A stretch of DNA of 39,467 nucleotides from a gamma proteobacterium endosymbiont of Lamellibrachia anaximandri (GTDB taxonomy: Bacteria; Pseudomonadota; Gammaproteobacteria; Chromatiales; Chromatiaceae): NCBI GenBank assembly GCA_016756835.1, contig JAESPE010000028.1, positions 1 through 39,467 on the forward strand, in the 5' to 3' direction. The position numbers were made by a program, and so were the translations under genes. Below, in pieces: positions 1 to 8,748 of this stretch. Numbering within the stretch: position 1 is the stretch's first letter; the number at the start of each line of letters is the position of its first letter. The notes under the pieces were generated by a model that worked only from the letters and a program-made list of their open reading frames with translations, did not search any database and was not told where the DNA came from.

Positions 1-184
1 GCCAGTGACCGGGACGGCCGGGGCACAAACAGGCTGTCGAAGGCCGAGTCGATTTTGGGGACTGGGATGTCCCAAAATCTTTCACGAGGTCGAAGACTCA
101 CTTGTTCTTTGTAGTTGGGTATGTGTCTTCAGATGGACACTGAGAATAGCCGGGTAAAAATCATAATCTGCTTTTTTCACTACC
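1..184. other. Left-edge non-coding stretch with a hairpin
   Basis: I see no gene I can support here. The clear structure is an inverted repeat near 50-81: GATTTTGGG pairs with CCCAAAATC, and the stem extends by two more pairs past a one-base bulge. A short T-containing tail follows, so it could be the terminator of a plus-strand gene lying left of the window. Function is inferred only. Confidence 0.35.
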
Positions 185-553
185 TCAGCGTGAGATTTTC
201 CATGTGCCGTCGGTCTGTCGGCAGAAGGTGAACCTTGACGTGCCGCTGCGTTTTCCGGCCTGGTTGGTGATTTCAGCTTCACGGCAGGTTGTGCCGCCTT
301 TTTCGATGGTTGACAGAGTCTTCAAGCTGCCTTGGTTGCCTGATTCCGGGTTTTCCCATGCCGAACTGTCACCATCCTTTCCACTGTTCAACAGCTCTCT
401 GGCCGTCTCTTTCATCATCTCCCAGTCCTTGTCGGTAAAGTAGCGGACGGGAGAATATTGAAGCCAACGCAACTCCAGTGCCTGGGCAGGCTGACAGATG
501 CCGCCAAGAAGGATGCAGAGTGTTATGGTGGGACGGAGAAATCGGAATTGCAT
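185..553 (-). CDS. Small secreted protein with C-terminal surface-antigen-like domain
   Basis: This 122-residue protein opens with a signal peptide (hydrophobic run ending at QAQA-type residues before LELRW). The start at 553 was chosen over the longer frame from 616 because GGAGG lies a few bases upstream and the signal peptide then sits at the N-terminus. The C-terminal half has the pattern G-T-T-C-R-E ... F-x-F-C-R-x-x-D-G-T-W-K, which resembles the conserved end of RT0821/Lpp0805-type (17-kDa surface antigen-like) proteins, including two cysteines that may pair in the periplasm. It stands alone, divergent from tcdA. The family match is from memory of the motif and the role is unknown. Confidence 0.6.
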   Translation of the reverse strand: MQFRFLRPTITLCILLGGICQPAQALELRWLQYSPVRYFTDKDWEMMKETARELLNSGKDGDSSAWENPESGNQGSLKTLSTIEKGGTTCREAEITNQAGKRSGTSRFTFCRQTDGTWKISR

Positions 554-689
554 CTGTGCCTCCAGTGCAGTGATTGCAGTGAGTAAAACAGTGCGTGTAA
601 GCGACAGTGATGTCAATCTGGACTCGAACCCAGTTCAGCATTTATGAGAAAATATCCAGGAATAGGTTGTTCGAATCCTGGAGGTTCGT

Positions 690-1466
690 TTGGATCATTC
701 GCGCCGTTTCGGTGGTATTGGCAGGCTCTATGGTCTGTCGGCCATGGAAAATTATTCTGCAGCTCATGTTTGCGTGATCGGTATTGGCGGAGTTGGCTCC
801 TGGGCTGTGGAGGCGCTCGCCCGCAGTGGTATTGGCGCCATTACACTGGTCGATCTCGACCATATTGTGGAATCCAATATCAATCGCCAGCTCCATGCGC
901 TGGATACCACGCTGGGGATGGCTAAGGTCGAAGCCATGGCGGAGCGGGTCTCCGAGATCAACCCTGACTGCCGGGTTTCCATCATCGAGTCCTACATTGA
1001 GGCGGATAATCTCGAACTGATAACGGACGGCGGCTTCGATTATGTCATCGACTGTATCGACAGCTTTCGGGTCAAAGCGGCGCTGATTGTTGCATGCCGC
1101 CGTCAGCGGGTGAGAGTGATTACCATCGGTGGTGCAGGTGGGCAGATTGATCCCACCCGTATCTACCTTGCCGACCTGAGCCGCACCAGGCAGGATCCGC
1201 TGCTCGCCAAGACCCGCAAATTGTTGCGGCGGGAATATGGCTATCCGGCTGCCGATTCAAAACGCCGTTTCCAAGTGCCAAGCGTCTACTCCACTGAAAA
1301 CCTGACCTATCCCGATGAGACTGGAAGTGTCTGCGATACCAAGCCGGGTAGAGGGGAGGGTTCGCTCAACTGTGGTGGTTATGGTTCGGCCATGACGGTG
1401 ACCGCCACTTTCGGACTGGTGGCGGTGTCCCATGTCCTTAAAGTGCTGGCGGCGAAGAGATCGTAG
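690..1466 (+). CDS. tcdA: tRNA threonylcarbamoyladenosine dehydratase TcdA
   Basis: TcdA (CsdL) is an E1-like enzyme that uses ATP to cyclise the t6A base at position 37 of ANN-decoding tRNAs to ct6A. The 258 residues align over their length with E. coli TcdA from memory: RFGGIGRLYG near the start, the nucleotide-binding GIGGVGSWAVEAL at residues 31-43, INRQLHAL, VIDCIDS, GGAGGQIDPT and the end MTVTATFGLVAVSH. The start is TTG at 690, with GGAGG about eight bases upstream; an in-frame stop lies at 663, so little extension is possible. It is a single gene, convergent with the methyltransferase at 1501. Confidence 0.95.
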   Translation: MDHSRRFGGIGRLYGLSAMENYSAAHVCVIGIGGVGSWAVEALARSGIGAITLVDLDHIVESNINRQLHALDTTLGMAKVEAMAERVSEINPDCRVSIIESYIEADNLELITDGGFDYVIDCIDSFRVKAALIVACRRQRVRVITIGGAGGQIDPTRIYLADLSRTRQDPLLAKTRKLLRREYGYPAADSKRRFQVPSVYSTENLTYPDETGSVCDTKPGRGEGSLNCGGYGSAMTVTATFGLVAVSHVLKVLAAKRS

Positions 1467-1469
1467 GCC

Positions 1470-1489
1470 GGATCAAGCGCAGCGGATCC
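1470..1489. repeat. Short REP-like hairpin between convergent genes
   Basis: The 34 bases between tcdA and the convergent methyltransferase hold GGATC and GATCC arms around a GCGCAGC-containing loop, preceded by GTAGGCC. This looks like a worn REP/BIME-type palindrome and could also serve as a weak bidirectional terminator. Only the arms are observed; the class is inferred. Confidence 0.35.
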
Positions 1490-1500
1490 AGCGAACGGGG

Positions 1501-2094
1501 TTATCCTTCCTTTCGAGCAAAGGCCACGGTGTAGGACTTGCCCTGCTTGAGTTTCTTATAGTTACCAAAAACCTCGTTCAGATTGCGCTTCATAAACTGG
1601 CGCAGGCCGTTGATGGTGACCAGATAGAGGCGGCCACCGGGATTCATCCGTGCCAAGGCGTCATGAAGATAGAGACTGAGCATCTCCTTGCCCACCTTTG
1701 CCGGGATATTCGATGCGATAACGTCAAAACGCAGATTGGGGGCGACCTGATCGAAGCCGTTGCTGAGTTTGGCTCTGGCATTGTCCAGGCCGTTTCTTTC
1801 GGCATTGCCGTTGCTGTAGTCCACGGCGATAAAATCCTTGTCCACCATCAGCGTCTGACCCTGTGGGGCAAGGCGGGCCATCAGCAGGCCGATGGGGCCA
1901 TAACCGCAACCGAGGTCGAAACAGTTATCCGTCGCCTCGATCTCCAGCCGATCCGCCAGCAGACGTGTGCCTTCGTCGATATCCCGGGGGGAGAAGAGTC
2001 CCCAGGTAGCGTGAAAGACAAAGGGCAAATCTCGCAGACGGGCATCGAAAACGATATCCCGGCGGTATTTATTTAGTGTTTCTTGATCCAGCAT
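1501..2094 (-). CDS. Class I SAM-dependent methyltransferase (RsmC-like small domain)
   Basis: This 197-residue protein is a single Rossmann methyltransferase domain of the MTS family to which RsmC belongs. Motif I is DLGCGYGPIGLL (residues about 60-71), followed by an acidic motif II region (MVDKD). The position of the catalytic NPPF of RsmC-type base methyltransferases reads SNIPAK, so N-I-P-A replaces N-P-P. That makes a nucleic-acid target plausible but not certain. It lacks the N-terminal duplicated domain of RsmC. It lies 33 bases after the broken DsbA-like gene on the same strand and is probably the last gene of the antiporter operon. Confidence 0.75.
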   Translation of the reverse strand: MLDQETLNKYRRDIVFDARLRDLPFVFHATWGLFSPRDIDEGTRLLADRLEIEATDNCFDLGCGYGPIGLLMARLAPQGQTLMVDKDFIAVDYSNGNAERNGLDNARAKLSNGFDQVAPNLRFDVIASNIPAKVGKEMLSLYLHDALARMNPGGRLYLVTINGLRQFMKRNLNEVFGNYKKLKQGKSYTVAFARKEG

Positions 2095-2127
2095 GGCGGC
2101 GGAGTTTTATCCTCTTCGGTGAGAAAG

Positions 2128-2762
2128 TCAATCAAGCACCATATCCAGGGTCTCCAGGATAGGTCCAACATTAAGATAGTCGACAGGTATTGGCCAGAAC
2201 CCCGTGCCTTGCTGCAGGATCAGGGCAGGAAAACTGCGAACCCCCATTGAACGGCTGCTTTCGATCTCCTCTTCCAGCAGTCGATGGATGGCCGGTGTTT
2301 CCAGCGCCTCTGAGAACTGCTGTTCATCCAGTCCGATGTTGCCGGCAAGTTGGATCAGCGTTTTGTTGTCGGAGGGGTTTTGTGCATAAAGATAGTAGGC
2401 TTCCTGGATGGCCAAAATCATCGTTTCGGTAAAAGCCGCGCCCTGTGATCCTGCGGCGATCACTGCCCGGCAGGCCGGGTAGGTGGAGCGGCGGGGTTTA
2501 CACTGCTGCCAGAAATCGAAGTTGAAGCGTGTCTCCGGCAGCTTCTCCTGAATTCGCTTCCAGGTGGCCTGAAGGGTCTGCTGCATCTCTTCCGGCATCG
2601 TGTCATCGCTGTCCGGAGCCAGAGACCGCCCAGTAGTTTTTGCAGTTTTACACCAGGTGGCAGTTGTTCGCCCAGCTGTGTGAGCACAGGTCGAAACGCC
2701 CAGCACCAGCTGCACATCGGGTCGTGGATATAGAAGAGGGTTGAGTCTGTTTCAATGCCCAT
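2128..2762 (-). pseudogene. DsbA-family (FrnE-like) thioredoxin-fold protein, frameshifted
   Basis: Two frames together encode one FrnE/DsbA-like protein of about 210 residues. The 5' frame starts at ATG 2762, inside the last codons of the antiporter gene, and carries the active-site motif DPMCSWCW. It runs correctly to ...KLLGGL, then the frame is lost near 2622. The second frame resumes with APDSDDTMPEEM and continues to the stop at 2128 through a typical helical insert and the cis-proline segment GVRSFPALIL. The break is explained by two extra bases: GGTCTCTGG where GGTCTGG would restore the frame, a CT duplication. Either the gene is inactivated or this is a sequence error in a CTCT run. 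Such proteins are thiol-disulfide oxidoreductases lacking a signal peptide. Confidence 0.85.
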
Positions 2763-4734
2763 AGAGCAACAGCCCCTCTGCATGTTCCAGATGCTGGGGC
2801 GTACCTGCCAGCACCAGCACATCGCCACTCTGCAGACGGGTTTCGGGTGCGGGAGTCTCTCCACGAATGCCACCACGCCTGACGGCGGTCACACTGACAT
2901 CCCAGTCCCAGAGATGGAGATCTTCTATAGTGTGATCCACGGCAAAGGCCTTTTTCGGCAGGGTCACTGTATGCAGGCGCTCCTGAAACGCCTCATTGTG
3001 TTCCATATCCACCGGCTCTTCCCCATGGAAGAAGTCACGCAGCAGTTTGTAGTGGTTCTCTCGAATCTCACGCATGATTTTGAAGATGCGGGAGCCGGGA
3101 ACCTTGAGCAGCAGCAACAGTTGTCCCCCCATCATCAGGCTGGCTTCGACCGCTTCCGGCATCACCTCGGTGGCACCGGCGGCCTCCAGTTCATCCATAT
3201 GAGTATCGTCGCGGGTGCGCACCAGCACCGGGAGTTCCGGGTGGAATTCCTGTAGCCGGTGCAGGATCTTCATCGCCGAGGCGTGGTCCTCGAAGCTGAG
3301 CACTACCACGCTGGCGCGGCTGAGGCCGGCGGCATCGAGGATTTCACGGCGTGACGCATCACCAAAATGGACCGGGTCACCGGCTTCATGCGCCTTTCTG
3401 ACGACTGTTGGGTCGAGGTCGAGCGCCACGTAGGGAAAACCTTCGTGGTCGAGAAGACGTCCAAGATTCTGTCCGATACGGCCATATCCGCAGATGATGA
3501 CGTGCTGCTCCATCTGTTCTGTCTCTTCCGCCAGGTCGCCGATGATCTGAACCTCATCGCTGAAATTGCGCAGAGTGCAAAACTGTTTTGCCAGGCGGCC
3601 GTTGTTTCGGATCAGGAAAGGTGATGCCGTCATGCTGACAATGATCGAGGCAAAAAGTATCTGCCCGATAGGGCCGGGCAGCAGGGAGGACTCCAGGGAG
3701 AGATCCAGCAGCACGAAACCGAACTCTCCGCCTTGCGCCAGCAGAACGCCGGTGCGAAATGCAGGAGACATCGAATTGCCTGTGGCGCGGACCAGACCAA
3801 GAATGATTACGCCTTTAACCAAAATAAGCGCGGCGGCGAGCAGCAGCACCCAATGCAGGATGGGAAGCAGTGAGAGCAGATCGACGCGCATACCCACTGT
3901 CACAAAGAAGAGGCCGAGAAAGACGTCCTGGAAGGGACGTATGTCGGCCTCGATCTGATGGCGGAATTCTGTCTCACCCAGCATCATGCCAGCCAGGAAG
4001 GCGCCAAGAGCCAGCGACAGCCCTGCCTCATGGGTGAGCCAGGCGGCTGCCAGGGTTACCAACAATACAGTCAGGGTGAAGAGTTCGGCAGAGCGGGCCC
4101 TGGCGATCTCATGAAACAGTGGCCGCAGCAGCCAGTGACCGGCCGCCATGATGACCACGAAGACCAAGGCTGCTTTGAGCAGCGCCAGCAACAGTGGCAT
4201 TGCCATGCCCTGGTCACCGGTTCCAGCAAGGATTGGGATCACGACCAGTAATGGAATGACTGCCAGATCCTGAAACAGCAGGATGCTGACGCCAAGTCGA
4301 CCGTGCTCTGAATTGAGTTCCAGCTGTTCCGACAACTGTTTTGTGACGATGGCGGTGGATGACAGGGCCAGAATGGCGCCAACGATGATTGCGGCGTTGA
4401 GATCGATACCCAATGCCCAGGCAATGCCGGTGGCCAGTGCGCCGGTCGCCAGGACCTGGCTACCGCCCAAACCGAATACCGAGCCCTTCATGGCGATCAT
4501 CTGCGGCAGGGAAAATTCCAGGCCGATGGTAAACAGCAGAAACACCACCCCAAACTCTGCCAGAAAGCGGGTATCTTCAGTGGATGCCACCCAACCGATG
4601 CCGAAAGGTCCAACCAGAATACCGACGATCAGGTATCCGAGAATCGGCGGCAGGTGGAAACGCCGGAAAAGGGTCACTGTGATCACCGCAATGACGAGCA
4701 GCAGCAGGATGATCTGTAGGGTATGGATGTTCAT
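2752..4734 (-). CDS. CPA2-family monovalent cation:proton antiporter with TrkA domains
   Basis: This 660-residue inner-membrane protein has about twelve or thirteen hydrophobic segments in residues 1-380 (Na+/H+ exchanger fold; GYLIVGILVGPFG, FGVVFLLFTIGLEF, LALGAFLAGMMLG), then a cytosolic NAD-binding TrkA-N domain beginning HVIICGYGRIGQNLG (about residue 415) and a C-terminal TrkA-C domain with RLQSGDVLVLAG. This is the KefB/KefC/YbaL architecture, which exchanges K+ or Na+ for protons under nucleotide control. A TrkA-C domain makes YbaL-like the better comparison. The ion is not determined by sequence. Its stop overlaps the start of the DsbA-like gene by 11 bases, so the two are translationally coupled. 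Confidence 0.9.
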   Translation of the reverse strand: MNIHTLQIILLLLVIAVITVTLFRRFHLPPILGYLIVGILVGPFGIGWVASTEDTRFLAEFGVVFLLFTIGLEFSLPQMIAMKGSVFGLGGSQVLATGALATGIAWALGIDLNAAIIVGAILALSSTAIVTKQLSEQLELNSEHGRLGVSILLFQDLAVIPLLVVIPILAGTGDQGMAMPLLLALLKAALVFVVIMAAGHWLLRPLFHEIARARSAELFTLTVLLVTLAAAWLTHEAGLSLALGAFLAGMMLGETEFRHQIEADIRPFQDVFLGLFFVTVGMRVDLLSLLPILHWVLLLAAALILVKGVIILGLVRATGNSMSPAFRTGVLLAQGGEFGFVLLDLSLESSLLPGPIGQILFASIIVSMTASPFLIRNNGRLAKQFCTLRNFSDEVQIIGDLAEETEQMEQHVIICGYGRIGQNLGRLLDHEGFPYVALDLDPTVVRKAHEAGDPVHFGDASRREILDAAGLSRASVVVLSFEDHASAMKILHRLQEFHPELPVLVRTRDDTHMDELEAAGATEVMPEAVEASLMMGGQLLLLLKVPGSRIFKIMREIRENHYKLLRDFFHGEEPVDMEHNEAFQERLHTVTLPKKAFAVDHTIEDLHLWDWDVSVTAVRRGGIRGETPAPETRLQSGDVLVLAGTPQHLEHAEGLLLYGH

Positions 4735-4862
4735 TCAGGGTTTCTTTTCGATTTTTCTGCCACAAGGATACTTTAAATAAACAACCGATTGATATTACCC
4801 GTAGGGTTTGCATGCCATATGCTGTTAAAATGCCTTTTTTTAGTCAGTAAAGAAACGAGATA

Positions 4863-7190
4863 GTGGCCAGACGCAAACCTAATAAGTCCGCCGGTAAGAT
4901 GGATCCCCATCAATCCAGGGAAGCCAGCAAGTACGATAATCCTATTCCCAGCCGTGAGTTCATCATGGAGACCATGGAGGAACATGGCGTCCCCATGAAT
5001 CTTCCCGATGTCGCCAAGAAGCTCGATCTGCATGATGAGGATCAGCTGGAGGCGTTACGTCGCCGCCTGCGCGCCATGGAACGGGATGGTCAGCTGGTGC
5101 GAAACCGCAAGGAAAACTACTGCATCGTCAACAATCGCGACCTTATCGCAGGCCGGGTGATCGGACATGCGGATGGATTTGGCTTCTTCAAGCCGGATGA
5201 TGGTGGCGAGGATCTCTATATCTCGTTCAGAGAGATGCGTTCCCTGTTTCACGATGACCGCGCCGTAGTGCGGGTAACAGGTATGGATCGGCGGGGGCGT
5301 TTGGAGGCTTCCGTGGTGGAGGTGTTGGAACGCAACACCCACAGCGTAGTGGGGCGTCTCTACCAGGAGACCGGGGTCGGTTTCGTGGTGCCGGACAATA
5401 AACGTCTGAGCAAGGATGTGATTATTCCCCGCACCGAACTCAGTGGTGCTGCTCAGGGTCAGATGGTGGTGGCTGAGATCCTCGATCAACCCACCAAGCG
5501 CACTCAGCCCATTGGCCGCATCTCCGAGATTCTGGGCGACCACATGGCACCGGGCATGGAGACGGATATTGCCATCCGTGCCCACGAGATACCCGTCGCC
5601 TGGCCGGATGACGTGGAGGCGCAGATCGCCGGACTCTCCGGCGAGGTGCTGGAGGCGGAAAAGAGAGGTCGTACCGACCTGCGCAAATTGCCCTTGGTCA
5701 CCATCGATGGCGCTGATGCCCGCGACTTTGATGATGCGGTCTATTGCGAACGTAAGCCGAAAGGGTGGAAACTGCTGGTCTCTATCGCCGACGTCTCTCA
5801 CTATGTGAGTCCGGGCACTGCTTTGGATGTTGAAGGTCGTGAGCGCGGCAACTCCGCCTACTTCCCTGATCGGGTGATTCCGATGCTGCCGGAGGTGCTC
5901 TCCAACGGCCTGTGCTCTCTTAATCCCAAAGTTGATCGGCTCTGCATGACCTGCGAGCTCTATGTCGACGATAGTGGAAAGATTACCCGTTCCAAGTTCT
6001 ATCCGGCTGTAATGCACTCCCATGCGCGTCTTACCTATGACCAAGTGGCGGCAATGCTCGATGGGGATGAGGCGCTTTGCGGGCAATACGCTGAGCTGTT
6101 GCCCCATATCCACGAACTGCATCGGCTCTATCGGGCATTGAACGCAGGACGGCGGGAGCGGGGGGCGATCGATTTCGATACCACCGAGACCAAGATTGAG
6201 TTCAATGAGAAGAGCCGGGTTGAGCGCATCGTGCCGGTCTATCGTAATGATGCCCACCGCATGATCGAAGAGTGCATGCTGGCGGCAAATGTGGCGTCAG
6301 CCCGTTTGTTGTTGCGCAAGAAGTTGCAGGCGCTCTACCGTATCCACGAGGTGCCTGCGGAAGAGAAACTCACCGATCTGCGGGAATTCCTGGGAGAACT
6401 GGGCCTGAGTCTGCCGGGCGGCAACAAGCCGACGGCGGCTGACTACGCCAAGCTGCTGGATGGCATCAAGGGACGTGAAGATGCTCACCTGATCCAGACC
6501 GTGCTGCTGCGCTCCATGCGGCAGGCGGTCTACAGCTCTGACAACGTGGGCCACTTCGGTCTTTCGTTTCCCGCCTATACCCACTTCACCTCGCCGATCC
6601 GTCGCTACCCGGACCTGGTGATACACCGGGCGCTCAAGCACTTGGGGGAGAAGGGTTCGGCGGATAACTTTCTCTACACCAAGTCCGAGCTGCAGAGCAT
6701 AGCCGAGCACTGCTCCAGCACTGAGCGCCGTGCCGATGAGGCGACCCGTGATGCTACTGACTGGTTGAAGTGCGAATTTATGATGGACAAGGTGGGAGAG
6801 TCCTTCGACGGTATCATCACCAGCGTCAACTCTTTTGGTGTGTTCGTGGAGCTCAAGGATATCTATGTGGATGGCCTTGTCCATATCACTGCTCTTGATA
6901 ATGATTACTACCATTATGACCCGGTAGGGCATCGGCTTTCCGGCGAACGAACGGGCAAGGTGATCCGTCTGGGTGATCCTTTGCACATCCAGGTGGCGAA
7001 GGTCAATCTGGATGATCGTAAGATCGACTTCGTCTTGGCGTCGGAAGAAGAATCGCCGCAAAAGCAGGCGAAAAAATCTCGCCGCAAGAGCAATAAGCCT
7101 CAGAATAAGCCGACCCAGCCAGTTGAAGAGAAGACTGAGAAGAGTACGAAGAAACGCCGGCGTAGACCCCGCAAAAGGGCTAATAGCTGA
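4863..7190 (+). CDS. rnr: Ribonuclease R (3'-5' exoribonuclease)
   Basis: RNase R degrades structured RNA from the 3' end in the cytoplasm. The 775 residues show the expected order: an N-terminal winged-helix domain (PSREFIMETMEEHG onward), two cold-shock OB folds, the RNB catalytic domain with the metal-binding aspartates in TIDGADARDFDDAVYC (about residue 278) and the downstream HFTSPIRRYPDL signature, an S1 domain (GIITSVNSFGVFVEL), and a lysine/arginine-rich tail from about residue 735. E. coli RNase R is slightly longer (813). The start is GTG at 4863 with a weak upstream purine run. It is divergent from the antiporter and two bases upstream of rlmB, the order usual in gammaproteobacteria. 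Confidence 0.97.
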   Translation: MARRKPNKSAGKMDPHQSREASKYDNPIPSREFIMETMEEHGVPMNLPDVAKKLDLHDEDQLEALRRRLRAMERDGQLVRNRKENYCIVNNRDLIAGRVIGHADGFGFFKPDDGGEDLYISFREMRSLFHDDRAVVRVTGMDRRGRLEASVVEVLERNTHSVVGRLYQETGVGFVVPDNKRLSKDVIIPRTELSGAAQGQMVVAEILDQPTKRTQPIGRISEILGDHMAPGMETDIAIRAHEIPVAWPDDVEAQIAGLSGEVLEAEKRGRTDLRKLPLVTIDGADARDFDDAVYCERKPKGWKLLVSIADVSHYVSPGTALDVEGRERGNSAYFPDRVIPMLPEVLSNGLCSLNPKVDRLCMTCELYVDDSGKITRSKFYPAVMHSHARLTYDQVAAMLDGDEALCGQYAELLPHIHELHRLYRALNAGRRERGAIDFDTTETKIEFNEKSRVERIVPVYRNDAHRMIEECMLAANVASARLLLRKKLQALYRIHEVPAEEKLTDLREFLGELGLSLPGGNKPTAADYAKLLDGIKGREDAHLIQTVLLRSMRQAVYSSDNVGHFGLSFPAYTHFTSPIRRYPDLVIHRALKHLGEKGSADNFLYTKSELQSIAEHCSSTERRADEATRDATDWLKCEFMMDKVGESFDGIITSVNSFGVFVELKDIYVDGLVHITALDNDYYHYDPVGHRLSGERTGKVIRLGDPLHIQVAKVNLDDRKIDFVLASEEESPQKQAKKSRRKSNKPQNKPTQPVEEKTEKSTKKRRRRPRKRANS

Positions 7191-7192
7191 CT

Positions 7193-7936
7193 GTGTCTCA
7201 ATCCCAGCTGATCATCGGCATGCACGCAGTGCGAACCGCGCTCAAACATGGCGATGCGGTTACCGGGGTTCGGGTCGAGGCGCGTCGCAGAGACGGCAGA
7301 ATAAAAGAGATCCTCGGGCTTGCGCGGGAGAGCGGGGTCGATGTCGTACAGGTTGAACGCGCCGAACTCGATGCGCTCTCCCGTGGTGAAAACCACCAGG
7401 GCGTGGTTGCCTTTACCCTAGCACCGGCGGTGCGGGATGAAGGTTATCTCAAACGTCTGCTGGAGGGCCTTGATAGTGCCCCTTTTCTGCTGGTGCTTGA
7501 TGGTGTCCAGGATCCGCATAACCTTGGCGCATGTCTGCGCACCGCTGATGCTGCCGGGATAGATGCCGTGATAACCCCCAGGGATCGCTCTGTCGGCTTG
7601 ACGCCGGTGGCCTGCAAGGTAGCCAGCGGTGCAGCTGAAACGGTTCCCTTTGTCCAGGTCACCAATCTAGTCCGCACCTTAAAGTGGTTGCAGGAGCAGG
7701 GGGTCTGGCTTATCGGCACTGCTGGTGAGGCGGAAACCGGACTCTATCAGGCGGATCTCAAAGGGCCTTTGGCTATTATTATGGGTGGTGAAGGCAAGGG
7801 CATGCGTCGACTGACCCGCGAGCAGTGTGATGCCCTGGTTCATATGCCCATGTTGGGGGCTGTAGAGAGCCTCAATGTCTCGGTTGCCACTGGTGTTTGT
7901 CTCTTCGAAGCCCTTCGGCAGCGCACTTCTGATTAG
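7193..7936 (+). CDS. rlmB: 23S rRNA (guanosine-2251-2'-O)-methyltransferase RlmB
   Basis: RlmB methylates the ribose of G2251 in the peptidyl-transferase loop of 23S rRNA. The 247 residues begin with the L30e-like substrate-binding domain (IIGMHAVRTAL ... RGENHQGVVAF) and end with the SpoU/TrmH knot: VLDGVQDPHNLGACLRTADA, IMGGEGKGMRRLT and SLNVSVATGVCLFEALRQ, the three SpoU motifs. The start is GTG at 7193, two bases after the rnr stop, so the pair is cotranscribed. Confidence 0.97.
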   Translation: MSQSQLIIGMHAVRTALKHGDAVTGVRVEARRRDGRIKEILGLARESGVDVVQVERAELDALSRGENHQGVVAFTLAPAVRDEGYLKRLLEGLDSAPFLLVLDGVQDPHNLGACLRTADAAGIDAVITPRDRSVGLTPVACKVASGAAETVPFVQVTNLVRTLKWLQEQGVWLIGTAGEAETGLYQADLKGPLAIIMGGEGKGMRRLTREQCDALVHMPMLGAVESLNVSVATGVCLFEALRQRTSD

Positions 7937-7992
7937 CCTTTTCCCCCGTTTTTAATCGATTTGGGATTTATCTCTCTAAAAAGTGTGGTTTA

Positions 7993-8055
7993 AAAGTTGA
8001 CTAAATTACTTGGTTACTGCTAGTCTTATTACCAAGTAAATTAGTAGGAAATGTT
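7993..8055 (+). promoter_or_regulatory. iscR promoter with candidate IscR type-1 operator(s)
   Basis: TTGACT (7997-8002) and TAGTCT (8021-8026), 18 bases apart, form a plausible sigma-70 promoter. Bases 7993-8017 match the E. coli IscR type-1 palindrome at 20 of 25 positions by my hand alignment and cover the -35, which fits autorepression by [2Fe-2S]-IscR. A second, weaker match in the opposite orientation begins at 8031. The two share the inverted repeat TTACTTGGT (8006-8014) / ACCAAGTAA (8031-8039). The sequence match is seen; binding is inferred. Confidence 0.65.
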
Positions 8056-8082
8056 TTTGCGCATTTTAGGAGCGAGATAAAG

Positions 8083-8550
8083 ATGAGATTGTCAACGAAA
8101 GGTCGATATGCAGTTACCGCCATGTTGGATCTGGCGCTGAATGGTGTAGATGGCCCGGTGACCCTGGCCGAAATTTCTGAAAATCAGGGTATTTCACTAT
8201 CCTATCTGGAGCAGCTGTTTGCCTCTCTGCGTGCAAAAGAGCTCGTACGAGGTGTTCGTGGTCCTGGTGGCGGGTACTATCTCGGACGCAGTGCCGATGA
8301 TATTTCCATTGCAAACATTATCTGCGCCGTTGATGAGTGGGTTGAATTTACCCGCTGCGGCGGCCGTAAGAACTGCAGTGGCGGTGAGCGCTGTCTGACC
8401 CACTCCCTATGGGATGACCTGAGTAGCGAAATCTTCGATTTTCTGACCAAAATTTCTCTTGGTGATCTGATCCGGCGTGGGGAACACAAGAAAGCCGACA
8501 AGGCAGCACACTTGAGTGTCGTCAACGATGAGGGTTCCCGCGCGGCCTGA
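8083..8550 (+). CDS. iscR: Rrf2-family Fe-S-sensing regulator IscR
   Basis: IscR is a winged-helix repressor/activator whose DNA specificity depends on a [2Fe-2S] cluster. The 155 residues contain the Rrf2 helix-turn-helix ([24 protein letters not shown]), the wing GPGGGYYL, and the cluster ligands Cys92, Cys98, Cys104 and His107 at the same numbers as in E. coli IscR. It should therefore be a true cluster-binding IscR, not a clusterless Rrf2 paralogue. Its usual partners iscS, iscU and iscA are absent: a strong terminator and prmB follow. The gene is monocistronic, with its own candidate operator upstream. Confidence 0.95.
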   Translation: MRLSTKGRYAVTAMLDLALNGVDGPVTLAEISENQGISLSYLEQLFASLRAKELVRGVRGPGGGYYLGRSADDISIANIICAVDEWVEFTRCGGRKNCSGGERCLTHSLWDDLSSEIFDFLTKISLGDLIRRGEHKKADKAAHLSVVNDEGSRAA

Positions 8551-8571
8551 TCTATTCCTGATTACTCATAA

Positions 8572-8590
8572 CCCTGACAGATTGTCAGGG
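8572..8590 (+). other. Perfect 8-bp hairpin after iscR
   Basis: CCCTGACA and TGTCAGGG are separated by a three-base loop just after the iscR stop. There is no T run, so it is more likely an mRNA 3'-end stabiliser or part of a two-hairpin terminator with the structure at 8602. Confidence 0.6.
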
Positions 8591-8601
8591 ATAGTGGCTA
8601 G

Positions 8602-8645
8602 CGGGCTGTTGAAACCTCCGGTTTCGGCAGCCCGTTTCTGTTTGT
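8602..8645 (+). terminator. Intrinsic terminator of iscR
   Basis: The outer stem CGGGCTG (8602-8608) pairs with CAGCCCG (8628-8634) and an inner stem GAAACC pairs with GGTTTC around a three-base loop. TTTCTGTTTG follows. It separates iscR from prmB and argues against starting prmB at the GTG at 8644. Confidence 0.85.
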
Positions 8646-8748
8646 GGAAAATAATTCAAAATTCAAATTGCCCAAAAATCTAAATCTTGGTGAGAAATCC
8701 GGGTTAATGGGCTATGATTCACGCTTTTTTCCAGGCACTGCCACTCGA

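Noticed and set aside
616-690. GGTTCGAGTCC- and GTTCGAATCC-like T-arm sequences suggesting a tRNA
   Set aside because: The flanking bases do not form a 5-bp T stem on either strand, and no D arm, anticodon arm or acceptor stem can be drawn.
1432-2076. Long plus-strand frame over the methyltransferase
   Set aside because: It is antisense to a gene with clear SAM-binding motifs, and its translation shows no recognisable domain.
5055-6257. 400-residue minus-strand frame inside rnr
   Set aside because: It mirrors a highly conserved gene in a GC-rich codon context, which commonly leaves long antisense frames; it has no ribosome-binding site or known motif.
8644-8748. Longer PrmB starting at GTG 8644
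   Set aside because: That codon lies in the tail of the iscR terminator, and the extra residues do not resemble PrmB N-termini.
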